Of a DNA stretch of 21,307 nt, positions 15,447 to 21,307 are shown piece after piece. Each line of letters starts with the position of its first letter. Positions within the stretch are counted from its first letter, which is position 1. The stretch is from Candidatus Fermentibacterota bacterium (GTDB lineage: Bacteria; JAFGKV01): positions 1 through 21,307 of the forward strand of contig JAFGKV010000115.1 in NCBI GenBank assembly GCA_016928395.1, in the 5' to 3' direction. Below the pieces are notes generated by a model. The model had not been told where the DNA came from and ran no database searches. It saw only the letters and a program-made list of their open reading frames with translations. Made by a program: the position numbers and the translations under genes.

Positions 15447-16657
15447 TGGAGTACCTCTCTTGGGGATGGCGGCGAGCCCCGCATGAGGATGCCGGCCCGG
15501 TAGATCCGGGAAGCGATCCAAAGGCTTGCCACGATGAACAGCATGAGCCCCACGATCGACAGCGCCACCTCGATGGCGGCCGCGGCCCCCACGGCAATCC
15601 TGGCCACCATGAGCACCGGAGCAAAGAGGGGAACCAAAGAGAGCACCCTGGCCGTGGCGGAAGTCGGCGAGGCGATCACAAGCCATACCAGTATGATCGG
15701 CGCTACCAACAACGCGGTCACGGGCAGGTGTAGATGCTGTGCGTCGGCGGTGGAGTTGACCATTCCGGCCACCATGGCGTACAGGGCGGCGAACAAGATA
15801 TAGCCCAGAAGGAAATAGCCAATGCAGGCCACGGCCAACCCCAGCGACCAGGGGGGCAGCGGGTACGGCGCCGGGGAGCGGAGCGATACCACCGATGAGA
15901 GTAGTGCAGCAATGAGGAACCAGATTACGTATTGGGTCAGGCCGACGGAGGCCACGCCGCATATTTTGCCGGCCAGCAGGTCAACAGGCCGCGCGCTGGA
16001 AAGCAGCATTTCGACGATTCGGCCCGATTTCTCCTCCACCACTGCCCGCATGGTCGCCAAGCCGTACGTGAGAAGCGTGACATAGAGGAGCATGGCCATG
16101 AAAAGGGCCAGTCCCGCCGCGCCCCAAGGGTTCGCAGTCTGAACCCTCACCGTCCTCCACGCGACGCGGGTCGCCAATGACCGAGCCCGCAGACTATCAA
16201 GCCCCATCGCTTCACCTCGGCGTCGCACCGAGGCCTCAAACAGCAGTTCCCGCAACGCCGCGTGAAGCCGCACTTCGTCAGTCAGGTTCATTGAGGAGGC
16301 ACTCATCAGCTCGGCCTCCTCTCCGTTTTGCGCGATCACCATGGCGCCATCCAGGGCGTGGGTCTGCACAAGGCTGGTAAGGGTGGAATAGGGGAGGTCC
16401 GGTGGAGAATACACCAGTCGAACCGGCTCCATCCCCTCCACCTTCAGCACCGACTGGTCTTGAGGGCCCATGATGCCGATGCTGTCGATCACCATGACGG
16501 TGAAGCCTGAGGGAGATGCGCTCCTGGAGGACAGCTGCGGCAGGCCGACGATGGCGGCAAGCACCAGCGGCCCCGCCACGGTACCGATGCGGAAACTGAC
16601 CGATCGGACGCGGCAAAGATACTCGCGGCGGGCAACCACGAGCCAGGATGGGCTCAC
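15428..16657 (-). CDS. ABC-2 type transporter permease (NatB-like)
   Basis: Inner-membrane protein of 409 aa. One N-terminal membrane segment (about residues 22-42) is followed by a large periplasmic domain (about 43-175) and then five to six membrane segments. The layout is that of NatB and other ABC-2 exporters. The cytoplasmic loop EEKSGRIVEMLLSSARPVDL between the second and third segments is the conserved coupling region of that family. The start is a GTG whose last bases overlap the ATPase stop (GTGA), and no better start is visible. It pairs with the ATPase encoded immediately upstream. Substrate unknown; NatAB exports sodium, but relatives export drugs, lipids or peptides. Confidence 0.92.
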   Translation of the reverse strand: MSPSWLVVARREYLCRVRSVSFRIGTVAGPLVLAAIVGLPQLSSRSASPSGFTVMVIDSIGIMGPQDQSVLKVEGMEPVRLVYSPPDLPYSTLTSLVQTHALDGAMVIAQNGEEAELMSASSMNLTDEVRLHAALRELLFEASVRRRGEAMGLDSLRARSLATRVAWRTVRVQTANPWGAAGLALFMAMLLYVTLLTYGLATMRAVVEEKSGRIVEMLLSSARPVDLLAGKICGVASVGLTQYVIWFLIAALLSSVVSLRSPAPYPLPPWSLGLAVACIGYFLLGYILFAALYAMVAGMVNSTADAQHLHLPVTALLVAPIILVWLVIASPTSATARVLSLVPLFAPVLMVARIAVGAAAAIEVALSIVGLMLFIVASLWIASRIYRAGILMRGSPPSPREVLQWIRDT

Positions 16658-17565
16658 CGGATCACTCTCATGAAGATGTCACGAAGACTCGCGGGCCTAA
16701 GCTCCACTTCCACGATCTCACCGGCAGCCGCGAGGCCACGAATGAAATCCAGCGGATCGTCCGGCGACGACCACCGTACGGTGACGGTGGTTCCCACGAC
16801 GGTTGCATCCATGCCTTGGATGGGCAAAGCCGGCACGGGCGCACGGAATACCACCTTCACCACCCGGTGGCCCACGGAATGCCGCAGGGTGTCTATACTC
16901 CCTTCCGCCGCCACGGTACCGTGGTCAAGAAAGGTGACGTGGTCGCAGATCTCTTCGGCCCGTTCCATGGCGTGGGTCGAAAGTAGCACAGCCCTACCCC
17001 TGGCCCTGAGATCCGCCAGAAGCTCCATGAGGCGGGCCACATGCAGCGGATCGAGCCCGGTGAATGGTTCGTCGAGTACCACCAAATCAGGTTCATGTAC
17101 GAGGGCCACGGCCACCTGTAGAAGCTGTTGAAGCCCCATGCTTAGCTCATCGGTTCGCCGCCGTGCCAGAGGAGTGAGACCAAGGAAGCCGAGCCAATAG
17201 GCGACCCGTTCCTTGATGGCATGCCGAGGCATGCGCCTGAGGGCCGCGAAGAAGGCCAACTGGTCGGCCACGGTCATTCGGGGATACAGGCCGCGCTCCT
17301 CAGGCAGGTAGCCGGTGCGGAAAACGGCGTGCCGATCCATCGGCGCCTCATCCCGCAGGATGGTGCCGCCATCGGCCCTGAGAATGCCCATGACCGTGCG
17401 CAGCGTCGTTGTCTTGCCCGCGCCGTTGGGGCCCAGAAGGCCGTGCACCGAGCCGGGCATCACCTCCAGAGAGAGCTCACGCACGGCGAGCGTATCGCCG
17501 AACCGTTTCTGCAGGCGGTGAACAGAGAGAGAACCGGGCTTCCCCTGAGACGGGGCAGAGTTCAC
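16654..17565 (-). CDS. ABC transporter ATPase (NatA-like, DUF4162 tail)
   Basis: Protein of 303 aa, the ATP-hydrolysing subunit of the exporter. Visible: Walker A GPNGAGKT at residues 45-52, Q-loop region GYLPEERGLYPRMTV, signature region LSMGLQQLLQVA, Walker B VVLDEPFTGLDP near 160-170, and the switch His in LLSTHAMERAEEI. The signature has LSMGL where most have LSGGQ, as in other NatA-type proteins. The C-terminal 75 residues fit DUF4162. The frame is open far upstream, but a GTG at 17565 with GGAG 5 nt before it and a GTGA overlap with the preceding small gene is the convincing start. Its own stop overlaps the permease start the same way. Confidence 0.93.
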   Translation of the reverse strand: MNSAPSQGKPGSLSVHRLQKRFGDTLAVRELSLEVMPGSVHGLLGPNGAGKTTTLRTVMGILRADGGTILRDEAPMDRHAVFRTGYLPEERGLYPRMTVADQLAFFAALRRMPRHAIKERVAYWLGFLGLTPLARRRTDELSMGLQQLLQVAVALVHEPDLVVLDEPFTGLDPLHVARLMELLADLRARGRAVLLSTHAMERAEEICDHVTFLDHGTVAAEGSIDTLRHSVGHRVVKVVFRAPVPALPIQGMDATVVGTTVTVRWSSPDDPLDFIRGLAAAGEIVEVELRPASLRDIFMRVIR

Positions 17566-17744
17566 GGAATCTCCTCGTAGTCGATATCCTCGGCGTCTCC
17601 CAGCACGGGATGGGAGGCTTTGCCGGGGCCTGTCCGCGGTGTAGGCGGCGACGGGGCAAAGGACCTTCGAAGAGCCCTCCACACGTAACGTATGGCCAAG
17701 ATGATGAGGAGCACCCGGAGCACTCGAGCCACAAGCCATAGCAT
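17562..17744 (-). CDS. Small single-span membrane protein, function unknown
   Basis: Protein of 60 aa. Residues 2-21 form one hydrophobic segment with embedded arginines (LWLVARVLRVLLIILAIRYV); a basic stretch WRALRR follows, then a Pro-rich linker and an acidic tail ending DIDYEEIP. By the positive-inside rule the tail should be cytoplasmic. The ATG at 17744 has GGAG 7 nt upstream, and the stop TGA overlaps the GTG start of the ATPase gene, which argues strongly for a real, translationally coupled first gene of the ABC operon. I recognise no family. It might be an accessory subunit or merely a leader for the transporter. Confidence 0.65.
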   Translation of the reverse strand: MLWLVARVLRVLLIILAIRYVWRALRRSFAPSPPTPRTGPGKASHPVLGDAEDIDYEEIP

Positions 17745-18132
17745 GGGGCTTCTCCTCTCTCTCTCGCACGGGCCGGCATACCCGAGGCGCCGAGGAAGTC
17801 GTGACTGAGGGCCCCGGCTGCTGCACGGACCATCCATGCAGCACCGCCCGCGCGTTCCTCGCCAACGCTCTAGGGCAGCGGCCGAGGCGGTCAGCGCAGA
17901 CGATGTCGGAAACGCCTCCAAGGTATGCGGTGAATGCCGACGAGCCAAGGGCCCTGCGGTATGCGGCGTCGACACTCCCTGCTTTGTTGTTGGATGGTAC
18001 AGGGTTGCGTTCGGTGTTCTTGTCCATCACCCTGAGCCCGTGGACACTGCACCGGGAGCTACTCTCCCACCACAGTGGACACGCAGCATTCCGCATGTTA
18101 CATTACTTGGTCCGAGCTTGAAGGAGGGAACT
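17745..18132. other. Divergent intergenic region between ABC operon and TPR gene
   Basis: About 390 nt between genes read in opposite directions. Frames stay open on both strands, but none has a ribosome binding site plus a recognisable protein, so I treat them as chance in GC-rich DNA. The plus-strand promoter sits at its right end. I found no comparable minus-strand promoter by eye, though the ABC operon must start here. Confidence 0.55.
18076..18104 (+). promoter_or_regulatory. Probable sigma70-type promoter of the TPR gene
   Basis: TGGACA (18076-18081; 5 of 6 to the -35 consensus), a 17-nt spacer and TACATT (18099-18104; 4 of 6 to the -10 consensus). The predicted start of transcription is about 20 nt upstream of the TPR gene's start codon, with GGAGGG in between. 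Confidence 0.5.
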
Positions 18133-18759
18133 ATGGGAGCCGAAGAGGATCGAGAGCTGCTCTGTACGGCTGTGTCACTGTTGGACCGGGGGCATGTCGA
18201 CAGCGCCGTCGAAATGCTTGAAGCGCTGCGGCCAACGATGCCACACGACCCGGTGGTACTGGGATCCTTGGGGAGAGCGGCTCTCGCCCGGGGGGCCTAT
18301 GGCGAGGCTGAACAGCTTCTCAACAGTGCACTGGAGAGCGACCCCGGATTTTATCCCGCGCTTCTTAACAAGGGCATCCTCCTGGTGAACCTCGGAGACT
18401 GCGAGGGCGCCATCGCGCTGTATGACAGGGCGCTGGAAGTCAACCCCCGGTATCCCGAGGCCCACAGCAATCGCGCCAATGCCCTGGCCATACTGGGCCG
18501 CGTTGAGGAGGCGCTGAAGGACTACGGCAGGGCGCTGGAGTTGAAGCCAGGCTTCGCCGATGCCCACTACAACTATGCCTACACACTGAGCCGCATGGGT
18601 CGCACTGACGATGCGCTGGGGGAGCTGGAGCATACTGTTCGATTGCAGCCCGCCCACCGCCTTGCATGGCAACTGAAGCTCTGCATCCATGTGGATCGAG
18701 GCGAAGCTGAGGAGGCGCAGCGTTGCCAGGACAGTCTCGGGAAGCTTGGCCCGCCATGA
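18133..18759 (+). CDS. TPR-repeat protein
   Basis: Protein of 208 aa made almost wholly of tetratricopeptide repeats, about five in tandem. The best are NKGILLVNLGDCEGAIALYD..., SNRANALAILGRVEEALKDY... and YNYAYTLSRMGRTDDALGEL..., each ending in a P-x-Y/F turn at 34-residue spacing. No signal peptide or membrane segment; it should be a cytosolic protein-binding scaffold. Start ATG at 18133 has GGAGGG 5 nt upstream; the longer open frame lacks such a site. It lies about 106 nt upstream of the receiver-DnaA gene on the same strand and could serve the same process, but nothing in the sequence shows direct contact. Confidence 0.88.
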   Translation: MGAEEDRELLCTAVSLLDRGHVDSAVEMLEALRPTMPHDPVVLGSLGRAALARGAYGEAEQLLNSALESDPGFYPALLNKGILLVNLGDCEGAIALYDRALEVNPRYPEAHSNRANALAILGRVEEALKDYGRALELKPGFADAHYNYAYTLSRMGRTDDALGELEHTVRLQPAHRLAWQLKLCIHVDRGEAEEAQRCQDSLGKLGPP

Positions 18760-18865
18760 GAAGCCCCGCTGGCGAATGTCGAGAGAGAAGGACCTTGACA
18801 TCAGGGCGACGTGACGGATTGTTTTGCGATGTAGTACTATTAAGTGTTCCTCCAGGAGTATTCCA

Positions 18866-20044
18866 GTGATAATGGCATCGCGCGAGAACATCCTTATCGT
18901 CGATGACGAACCCAATATCCGCATGGCCATGAGGGTGGCGCTGGAGCGGGAGGGGTATGCGGTCAGCGAGGCCTACGATGGCAAGGATGCGCTGCGTTCC
19001 ATCTTCTCGGAAAAGCCTGACCTGGTTCTGCTTGATATCATGCTGCCCACCATGAACGGCTATGACGTGACCATCAAGCTCCGGGAGGACGACCGAACTC
19101 GGCGTCTGCCCATCATCATGGTGACTGCCAAGGGCCAGATCACTGACCGGATTCATGGGCTTGATCTCGGCGCTGATGACTACATCTCGAAGCCATTCGA
19201 TCTTCGGGAACTGGTGGCGCGCGTGCACGCAATGCTCCGTCGCCGTGCCGCCGAAGAATCGGCCGCCAAGCCCAAGCGTCTCGACCCAGGCGCCGTCGCC
19301 TTTCCGACTCCCGCGCCGGACATGACCTTTGAGACCTTTGTCGTGGGGCCATCCAATCGCGAAGCGTATGAGGCTGCCATGGCGGTGGCGGCCGCCCCCG
19401 GTCGGTTATTCAACCCGTTGTTCATGTACGGCGACGCCGGGATCGGAAAGTCGCACCTGCTGGCCGCCATTGGCAACCGCGTGGGCAAGGATCATGGCTC
19501 GGACAAGGTCATGTACACCTCCTCCGAGGTGTTTCATGAGACCATCCGAGAGGCCATTGTATCCCATCGCATCGAGGAGATGCTCGCATCAATGGGCAGG
19601 TTCGTGGTGCTTTTGGTGGATGATGTTCACTTCCTCGCCCGGGCGCGCTCGCAGCAGGATCGCGCCCTCGAGGTCTTCATGGAGCTGTACGATCGGGCGC
19701 GCCAGGTGGCCGTCTGCAGCGACAGGCCGCCCGACCAGCTCAACGATCTGACCGAGATGATCCGGGCGCTGTTTGTCCGGGGCAAGGTCGTCAATCTGGA
19801 CGTGCCCACACCGTATCATCGGGGACGGATCCTGAGGTCTGTGTGTGAACGCAACGGGTGGGTCATACCCGAGAGCGCCCTCATCTACCTGGCGCGGAAC
19901 CTCACCGCCAACGTGCGAACCCTCATCGGCGTCGCCAAGAGGGTTGCCGCAGAATCCACTTTGAGCGGTAAACCCATCAACCCGGAGATCATCGACGAAG
20001 TCATTGCCCAAGTGCATTCTATCGGTCGGCCCACCAATCTGTAG
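18866..20044 (+). CDS. Receiver domain fused to DnaA-type AAA+ ATPase
   Basis: Protein of 392 aa. Residues 7-127 are a complete response-regulator receiver domain: acidic pocket Asp13-Asp14, phospho-acceptor Asp57, Thr87 and Lys109. After a Pro/Ala linker, residues 153-385 match DnaA domain III: TFETFVVGPSN, NPLFMYGDAGIGKSHLL (Walker A 189-196), LLVDDVHFLA (Walker B 249-253), SDRPP (sensor 1, 285-289) and NVR with Arg351 (sensor 2). The protein stops there: the DnaA domain IV helix-turn-helix and the N-terminal domain I are missing. It is therefore not the replication initiator but an Hda-like or AAA+ output protein under phosphorylation control. No histidine kinase is nearby. I prefer the GTG at 18866 (AGGAG 7 nt upstream); an ATG at 18872 would remove two residues. 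A TTGACA at 18795-18800 lacks a good -10. Confidence 0.93.
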   Translation: MIMASRENILIVDDEPNIRMAMRVALEREGYAVSEAYDGKDALRSIFSEKPDLVLLDIMLPTMNGYDVTIKLREDDRTRRLPIIMVTAKGQITDRIHGLDLGADDYISKPFDLRELVARVHAMLRRRAAEESAAKPKRLDPGAVAFPTPAPDMTFETFVVGPSNREAYEAAMAVAAAPGRLFNPLFMYGDAGIGKSHLLAAIGNRVGKDHGSDKVMYTSSEVFHETIREAIVSHRIEEMLASMGRFVVLLVDDVHFLARARSQQDRALEVFMELYDRARQVAVCSDRPPDQLNDLTEMIRALFVRGKVVNLDVPTPYHRGRILRSVCERNGWVIPESALIYLARNLTANVRTLIGVAKRVAAESTLSGKPINPEIIDEVIAQVHSIGRPTNL

Positions 20045-20086
20045 TCTCGCGAGCATACGCCCACTCTTGTGAACGGAGAATCCCGA

Positions 20087-20965
20087 ATGACGCGAGTCCT
20101 GTGTCTCGTAGCTATGCTGGCGGCCTCCGCCTCGGCCGCGGGCGGCTCTCCCCGCGGGTTTTGGGCGGGCTGGCCACTCCCGAAGGTATGGCTGGCGTTC
20201 GTATTCGCCTCGATAGGGCTTGCGCTGTTAGTGAGCGGTCGCGTCAGCCGCCGGGTTCGTCTTGTATTCCTGGGCGTGTCTTTCGTGCTCTGGGGCGTAG
20301 TGCCTGCTCTCTCTCTGGGCGAGTTCTCCCGGGGAATGGTCCTGCGCCCAAGTCCCGTAAGCATGGTGGCTCGCCCCTTCCAGTTCCTTGCTACCGGGCG
20401 TGTTATCCCGCCGGTGTTTCTTGGGCTGCTCTTGGCCGTGGTGCTCATGTCGCTGGCAGGAACGAAGCTGTTCTGCGGCTGGGTGTGCCCTATCGGCGCA
20501 TTGCAGGAGCTGGTGCATGCGGTACCCTTGAGGCGGGGCGCCAAACGCATTGTGCCGTTTGCCGTAAGCAATAGCATCAGGATCGGGTTTTTCGCGGTGT
20601 TCCTCGGTGTGCTCCTCCTCACGGGCCGCTATCTCTACAGCTATGTCTCCCCCTTCGATGCCCTGAAGTGGGGTTTTGTCCTGCCGGCGGCCGGGGTTCT
20701 CGCGCTGACTCTCATAGCGGCTCTCTTCGTGTTCCGACCGTTCTGCTATTTCCTATGCCCCCTTGGTCTCCTGACATGGGTTCTGGAGCAGGTCGCCTTG
20801 ACCAAAGTCCGTCTGGGCGGAAGCTGTACCGACTGCAAGCGCTGCGTTCGCGAGAGCCCGTGTCCCACGGTGGGCGCCATCCTCGCGGAGAAGCCCATTC
20901 GTCCCGACTGCTATGCCTGCGGGCGCTGCATGGAGGTCTGCAAAGACAGCCTGAAGTGGCGATAG
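20087..20965 (+). CDS. Membrane polyferredoxin, NapH-like 4Fe-4S protein
   Basis: Protein of 292 aa with an N-terminal signal-like segment and about five further membrane spans, so an inner-membrane electron carrier. Membrane-linked cysteine motifs CGWVCP (Cys130, Cys134) and CYFLCP (Cys220, Cys224) are those of the NapH/MauN/NosR/CcoG group. The C-terminal part has two 4Fe-4S sites: Cys247, 250, 253 with Cys259, and Cys275, 278, 281, 285. In NapH the protein passes quinol electrons to a periplasmic reductase; no such reductase is in the window. The ATG at 20087 has GGAGA 8 nt upstream and gives a clean signal segment; a GTG six codons earlier has no such site. It follows the receiver-DnaA gene by 42 nt and may share its transcript. 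Confidence 0.9.
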   Translation: MTRVLCLVAMLAASASAAGGSPRGFWAGWPLPKVWLAFVFASIGLALLVSGRVSRRVRLVFLGVSFVLWGVVPALSLGEFSRGMVLRPSPVSMVARPFQFLATGRVIPPVFLGLLLAVVLMSLAGTKLFCGWVCPIGALQELVHAVPLRRGAKRIVPFAVSNSIRIGFFAVFLGVLLLTGRYLYSYVSPFDALKWGFVLPAAGVLALTLIAALFVFRPFCYFLCPLGLLTWVLEQVALTKVRLGGSCTDCKRCVRESPCPTVGAILAEKPIRPDCYACGRCMEVCKDSLKWR

Positions 20966-21028
20966 TCGTGTTTCGGGAGTAGTCACCAGGGTTCAGTCAG
21001 GCCTGCGGGCCGGTGTTCGCCGACTCTC

Positions 21029-21091
21029 GGTTCACGGTTCATAGTTCACAGTTGTCAGTCATGGAGTTATCAGTTTTCAGTCATCAGTTCC
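21029..21091. repeat. Nine-unit imperfect 7-nt-period repeat
   Basis: Reading in sevens gives GGTTCAC, GGTTCAT, AGTTCAC, AGTTGTC, AGTCATG, GAGTTAT, CAGTTTT, CAGTCAT, CAGTTCC. The period is kept although the units drift. The 18 nt at 21071-21088 recur exactly at 21209-21226. Confidence 0.7.
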
Positions 21092-21123
21092 AGACTGGTC
21101 CATCTCTATACTCGACAGACCTT

Positions 21124-21150
21124 TTCATGTCCTTCATGTTCTTCATGGTA
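21124..21150. repeat. Three-unit 9-nt tandem repeat
   Basis: TTCATGTCC, TTCATGTTC, TTCATGGTA in direct succession. The units share TTCATG and lie between two heptamer-repeat tracts. Confidence 0.6.
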
Positions 21151-21208
21151 CACAGAGCCTCGTAGGGCACGGCGCACTGTGACGAGAGATGAGGCTTCGC
21201 TTCACTCG

Positions 21209-21229
21209 CAGTTTTCAGTCATCAGTGGG
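21209..21229. repeat. Second copy of the CAGT heptamer words
   Basis: CAGTTTT, CAGTCAT, CAGTGGG. The first 18 nt equal those at 21071-21088, about 138 nt away. Confidence 0.6.
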
Positions 21230-21285
21230 GCCTCTGGATGCGACAGCACCCAGGTTTTTCGAGGTGGAGAGTACAACCGGCAGGT

Positions 21286-21306
21286 GGCTATCGGCTGTCA
21301 GCTATC
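21286..21306. repeat. Heptamer repeat running off the window edge
   Basis: GGCTATC, GGCTGTC, AGCTATC, then the window ends one base later, so the tract may continue. Confidence 0.55.
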
Positions 21307-21307
21307 G

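Larger units (their letters stand above)
20966..21307. other. Gene-free right edge rich in simple repeats
   Basis: No gene is visible in the last 340 nt. The stretch is filled with short-period repeats: heptamers at 21029-21091, 21209-21229 and 21286-21306, and a 9-nt period at 21124-21150. I see no convincing terminator for the polyferredoxin gene. Confidence 0.6.

Noticed and set aside
15447-15962. N-terminal extension of the aspartic protease
   Set aside because: It lies entirely within the permease coding sequence in another frame, and the shorter start gives a signal sequence.
17566-18096. N-terminal extension of the ABC ATPase
   Set aside because: The frame is open for about 180 codons upstream, but it overlaps the small membrane gene and has no family similarity. 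The GTG with a ribosome site at 17565 gives the normal NatA length.
18866-20044. The chromosomal dnaA gene and a nearby replication origin
   Set aside because: The protein lacks domains I and IV. No cluster of TTATCCACA-like boxes or dnaN neighbour is seen; a lone near match at 1776-1784 (one mismatch) is expected by chance.
21029-21229. CRISPR array
   Set aside because: The repeats are 7-9 nt long with no spacers of regular length, and no cas gene is present.

Overview
The window is GC-rich and gene-dense. Two long minus-strand blocks (about 0.36-11.6 kb and 11.7-17.7 kb) are followed by a short plus-strand block (18.1-21.0 kb). No rRNA, tRNA, CRISPR array, transposase or phage gene was seen. 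A secreted protein with a thioredoxin-like CxxC domain, an Fn3-like segment and a FlgD-type C-terminal domain, together with the intergenic repeats, points to an uncultured bacterium of the FCB kind (Eisenbacteria, Latescibacteria or Zixibacteria-like). That placement is inference; there is no marker gene here.

Block 1 (363-11551, minus) is a catabolic cluster. In transcription order it reads: DUF2877 protein (AllH/YlbF-like), FdrA (AllF-like), DUF1116 protein (AllG/YlbE-like), a cyclase-family metal hydrolase, a three-subunit molybdenum hydroxylase (FAD, 2Fe-2S, Mo subunits), a family III CoA-transferase, and after a 0.3-kb repeat-bearing gap an amidase-signature hydrolase. The first eight genes are separated by at most about 25 nt or overlap, mostly by ATGA-type junctions. 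In E. coli the fdrA-ylbE-ylbF trio (renamed allFGH) encodes oxamate carbamoyltransferase, which releases carbamoyl phosphate from oxalurate. A plausible reading is that the Mo enzyme hydroxylates an N-heterocycle, the cyclase-fold hydrolase opens the ring, the AllFGH-like complex recovers carbamoyl phosphate from the ureido acid, and the amidase and CoA-transferase process the remaining acid or amide. The substrate is not known from sequence, and no carbamate kinase is present.

Block 2 (11703-17744, minus) holds a single-gene unit for the secreted Omp28-like/FlgD protein with its own terminator, a GNAT acetyltransferase, and a tightly overlapping operon: a 60-residue membrane protein, an ABC ATPase, an ABC-2 permease of NatAB type, and a secreted two-site retropepsin-like aspartic protease.

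Block 3 (18133-20965, plus) starts from a divergent intergenic region with a good sigma70-like promoter. It encodes a TPR protein, a receiver domain fused to a DnaA-type AAA+ ATPase that lacks the DnaA DNA-binding domain, and a membrane polyferredoxin of the NapH type. The receiver-DnaA fusion is the most unusual single protein here.

The gene-free edges and the gap after the CoA-transferase gene carry imperfect tandem repeats with a 7-nt period, and one gap also carries two copies of a 40-nt palindromic unit.
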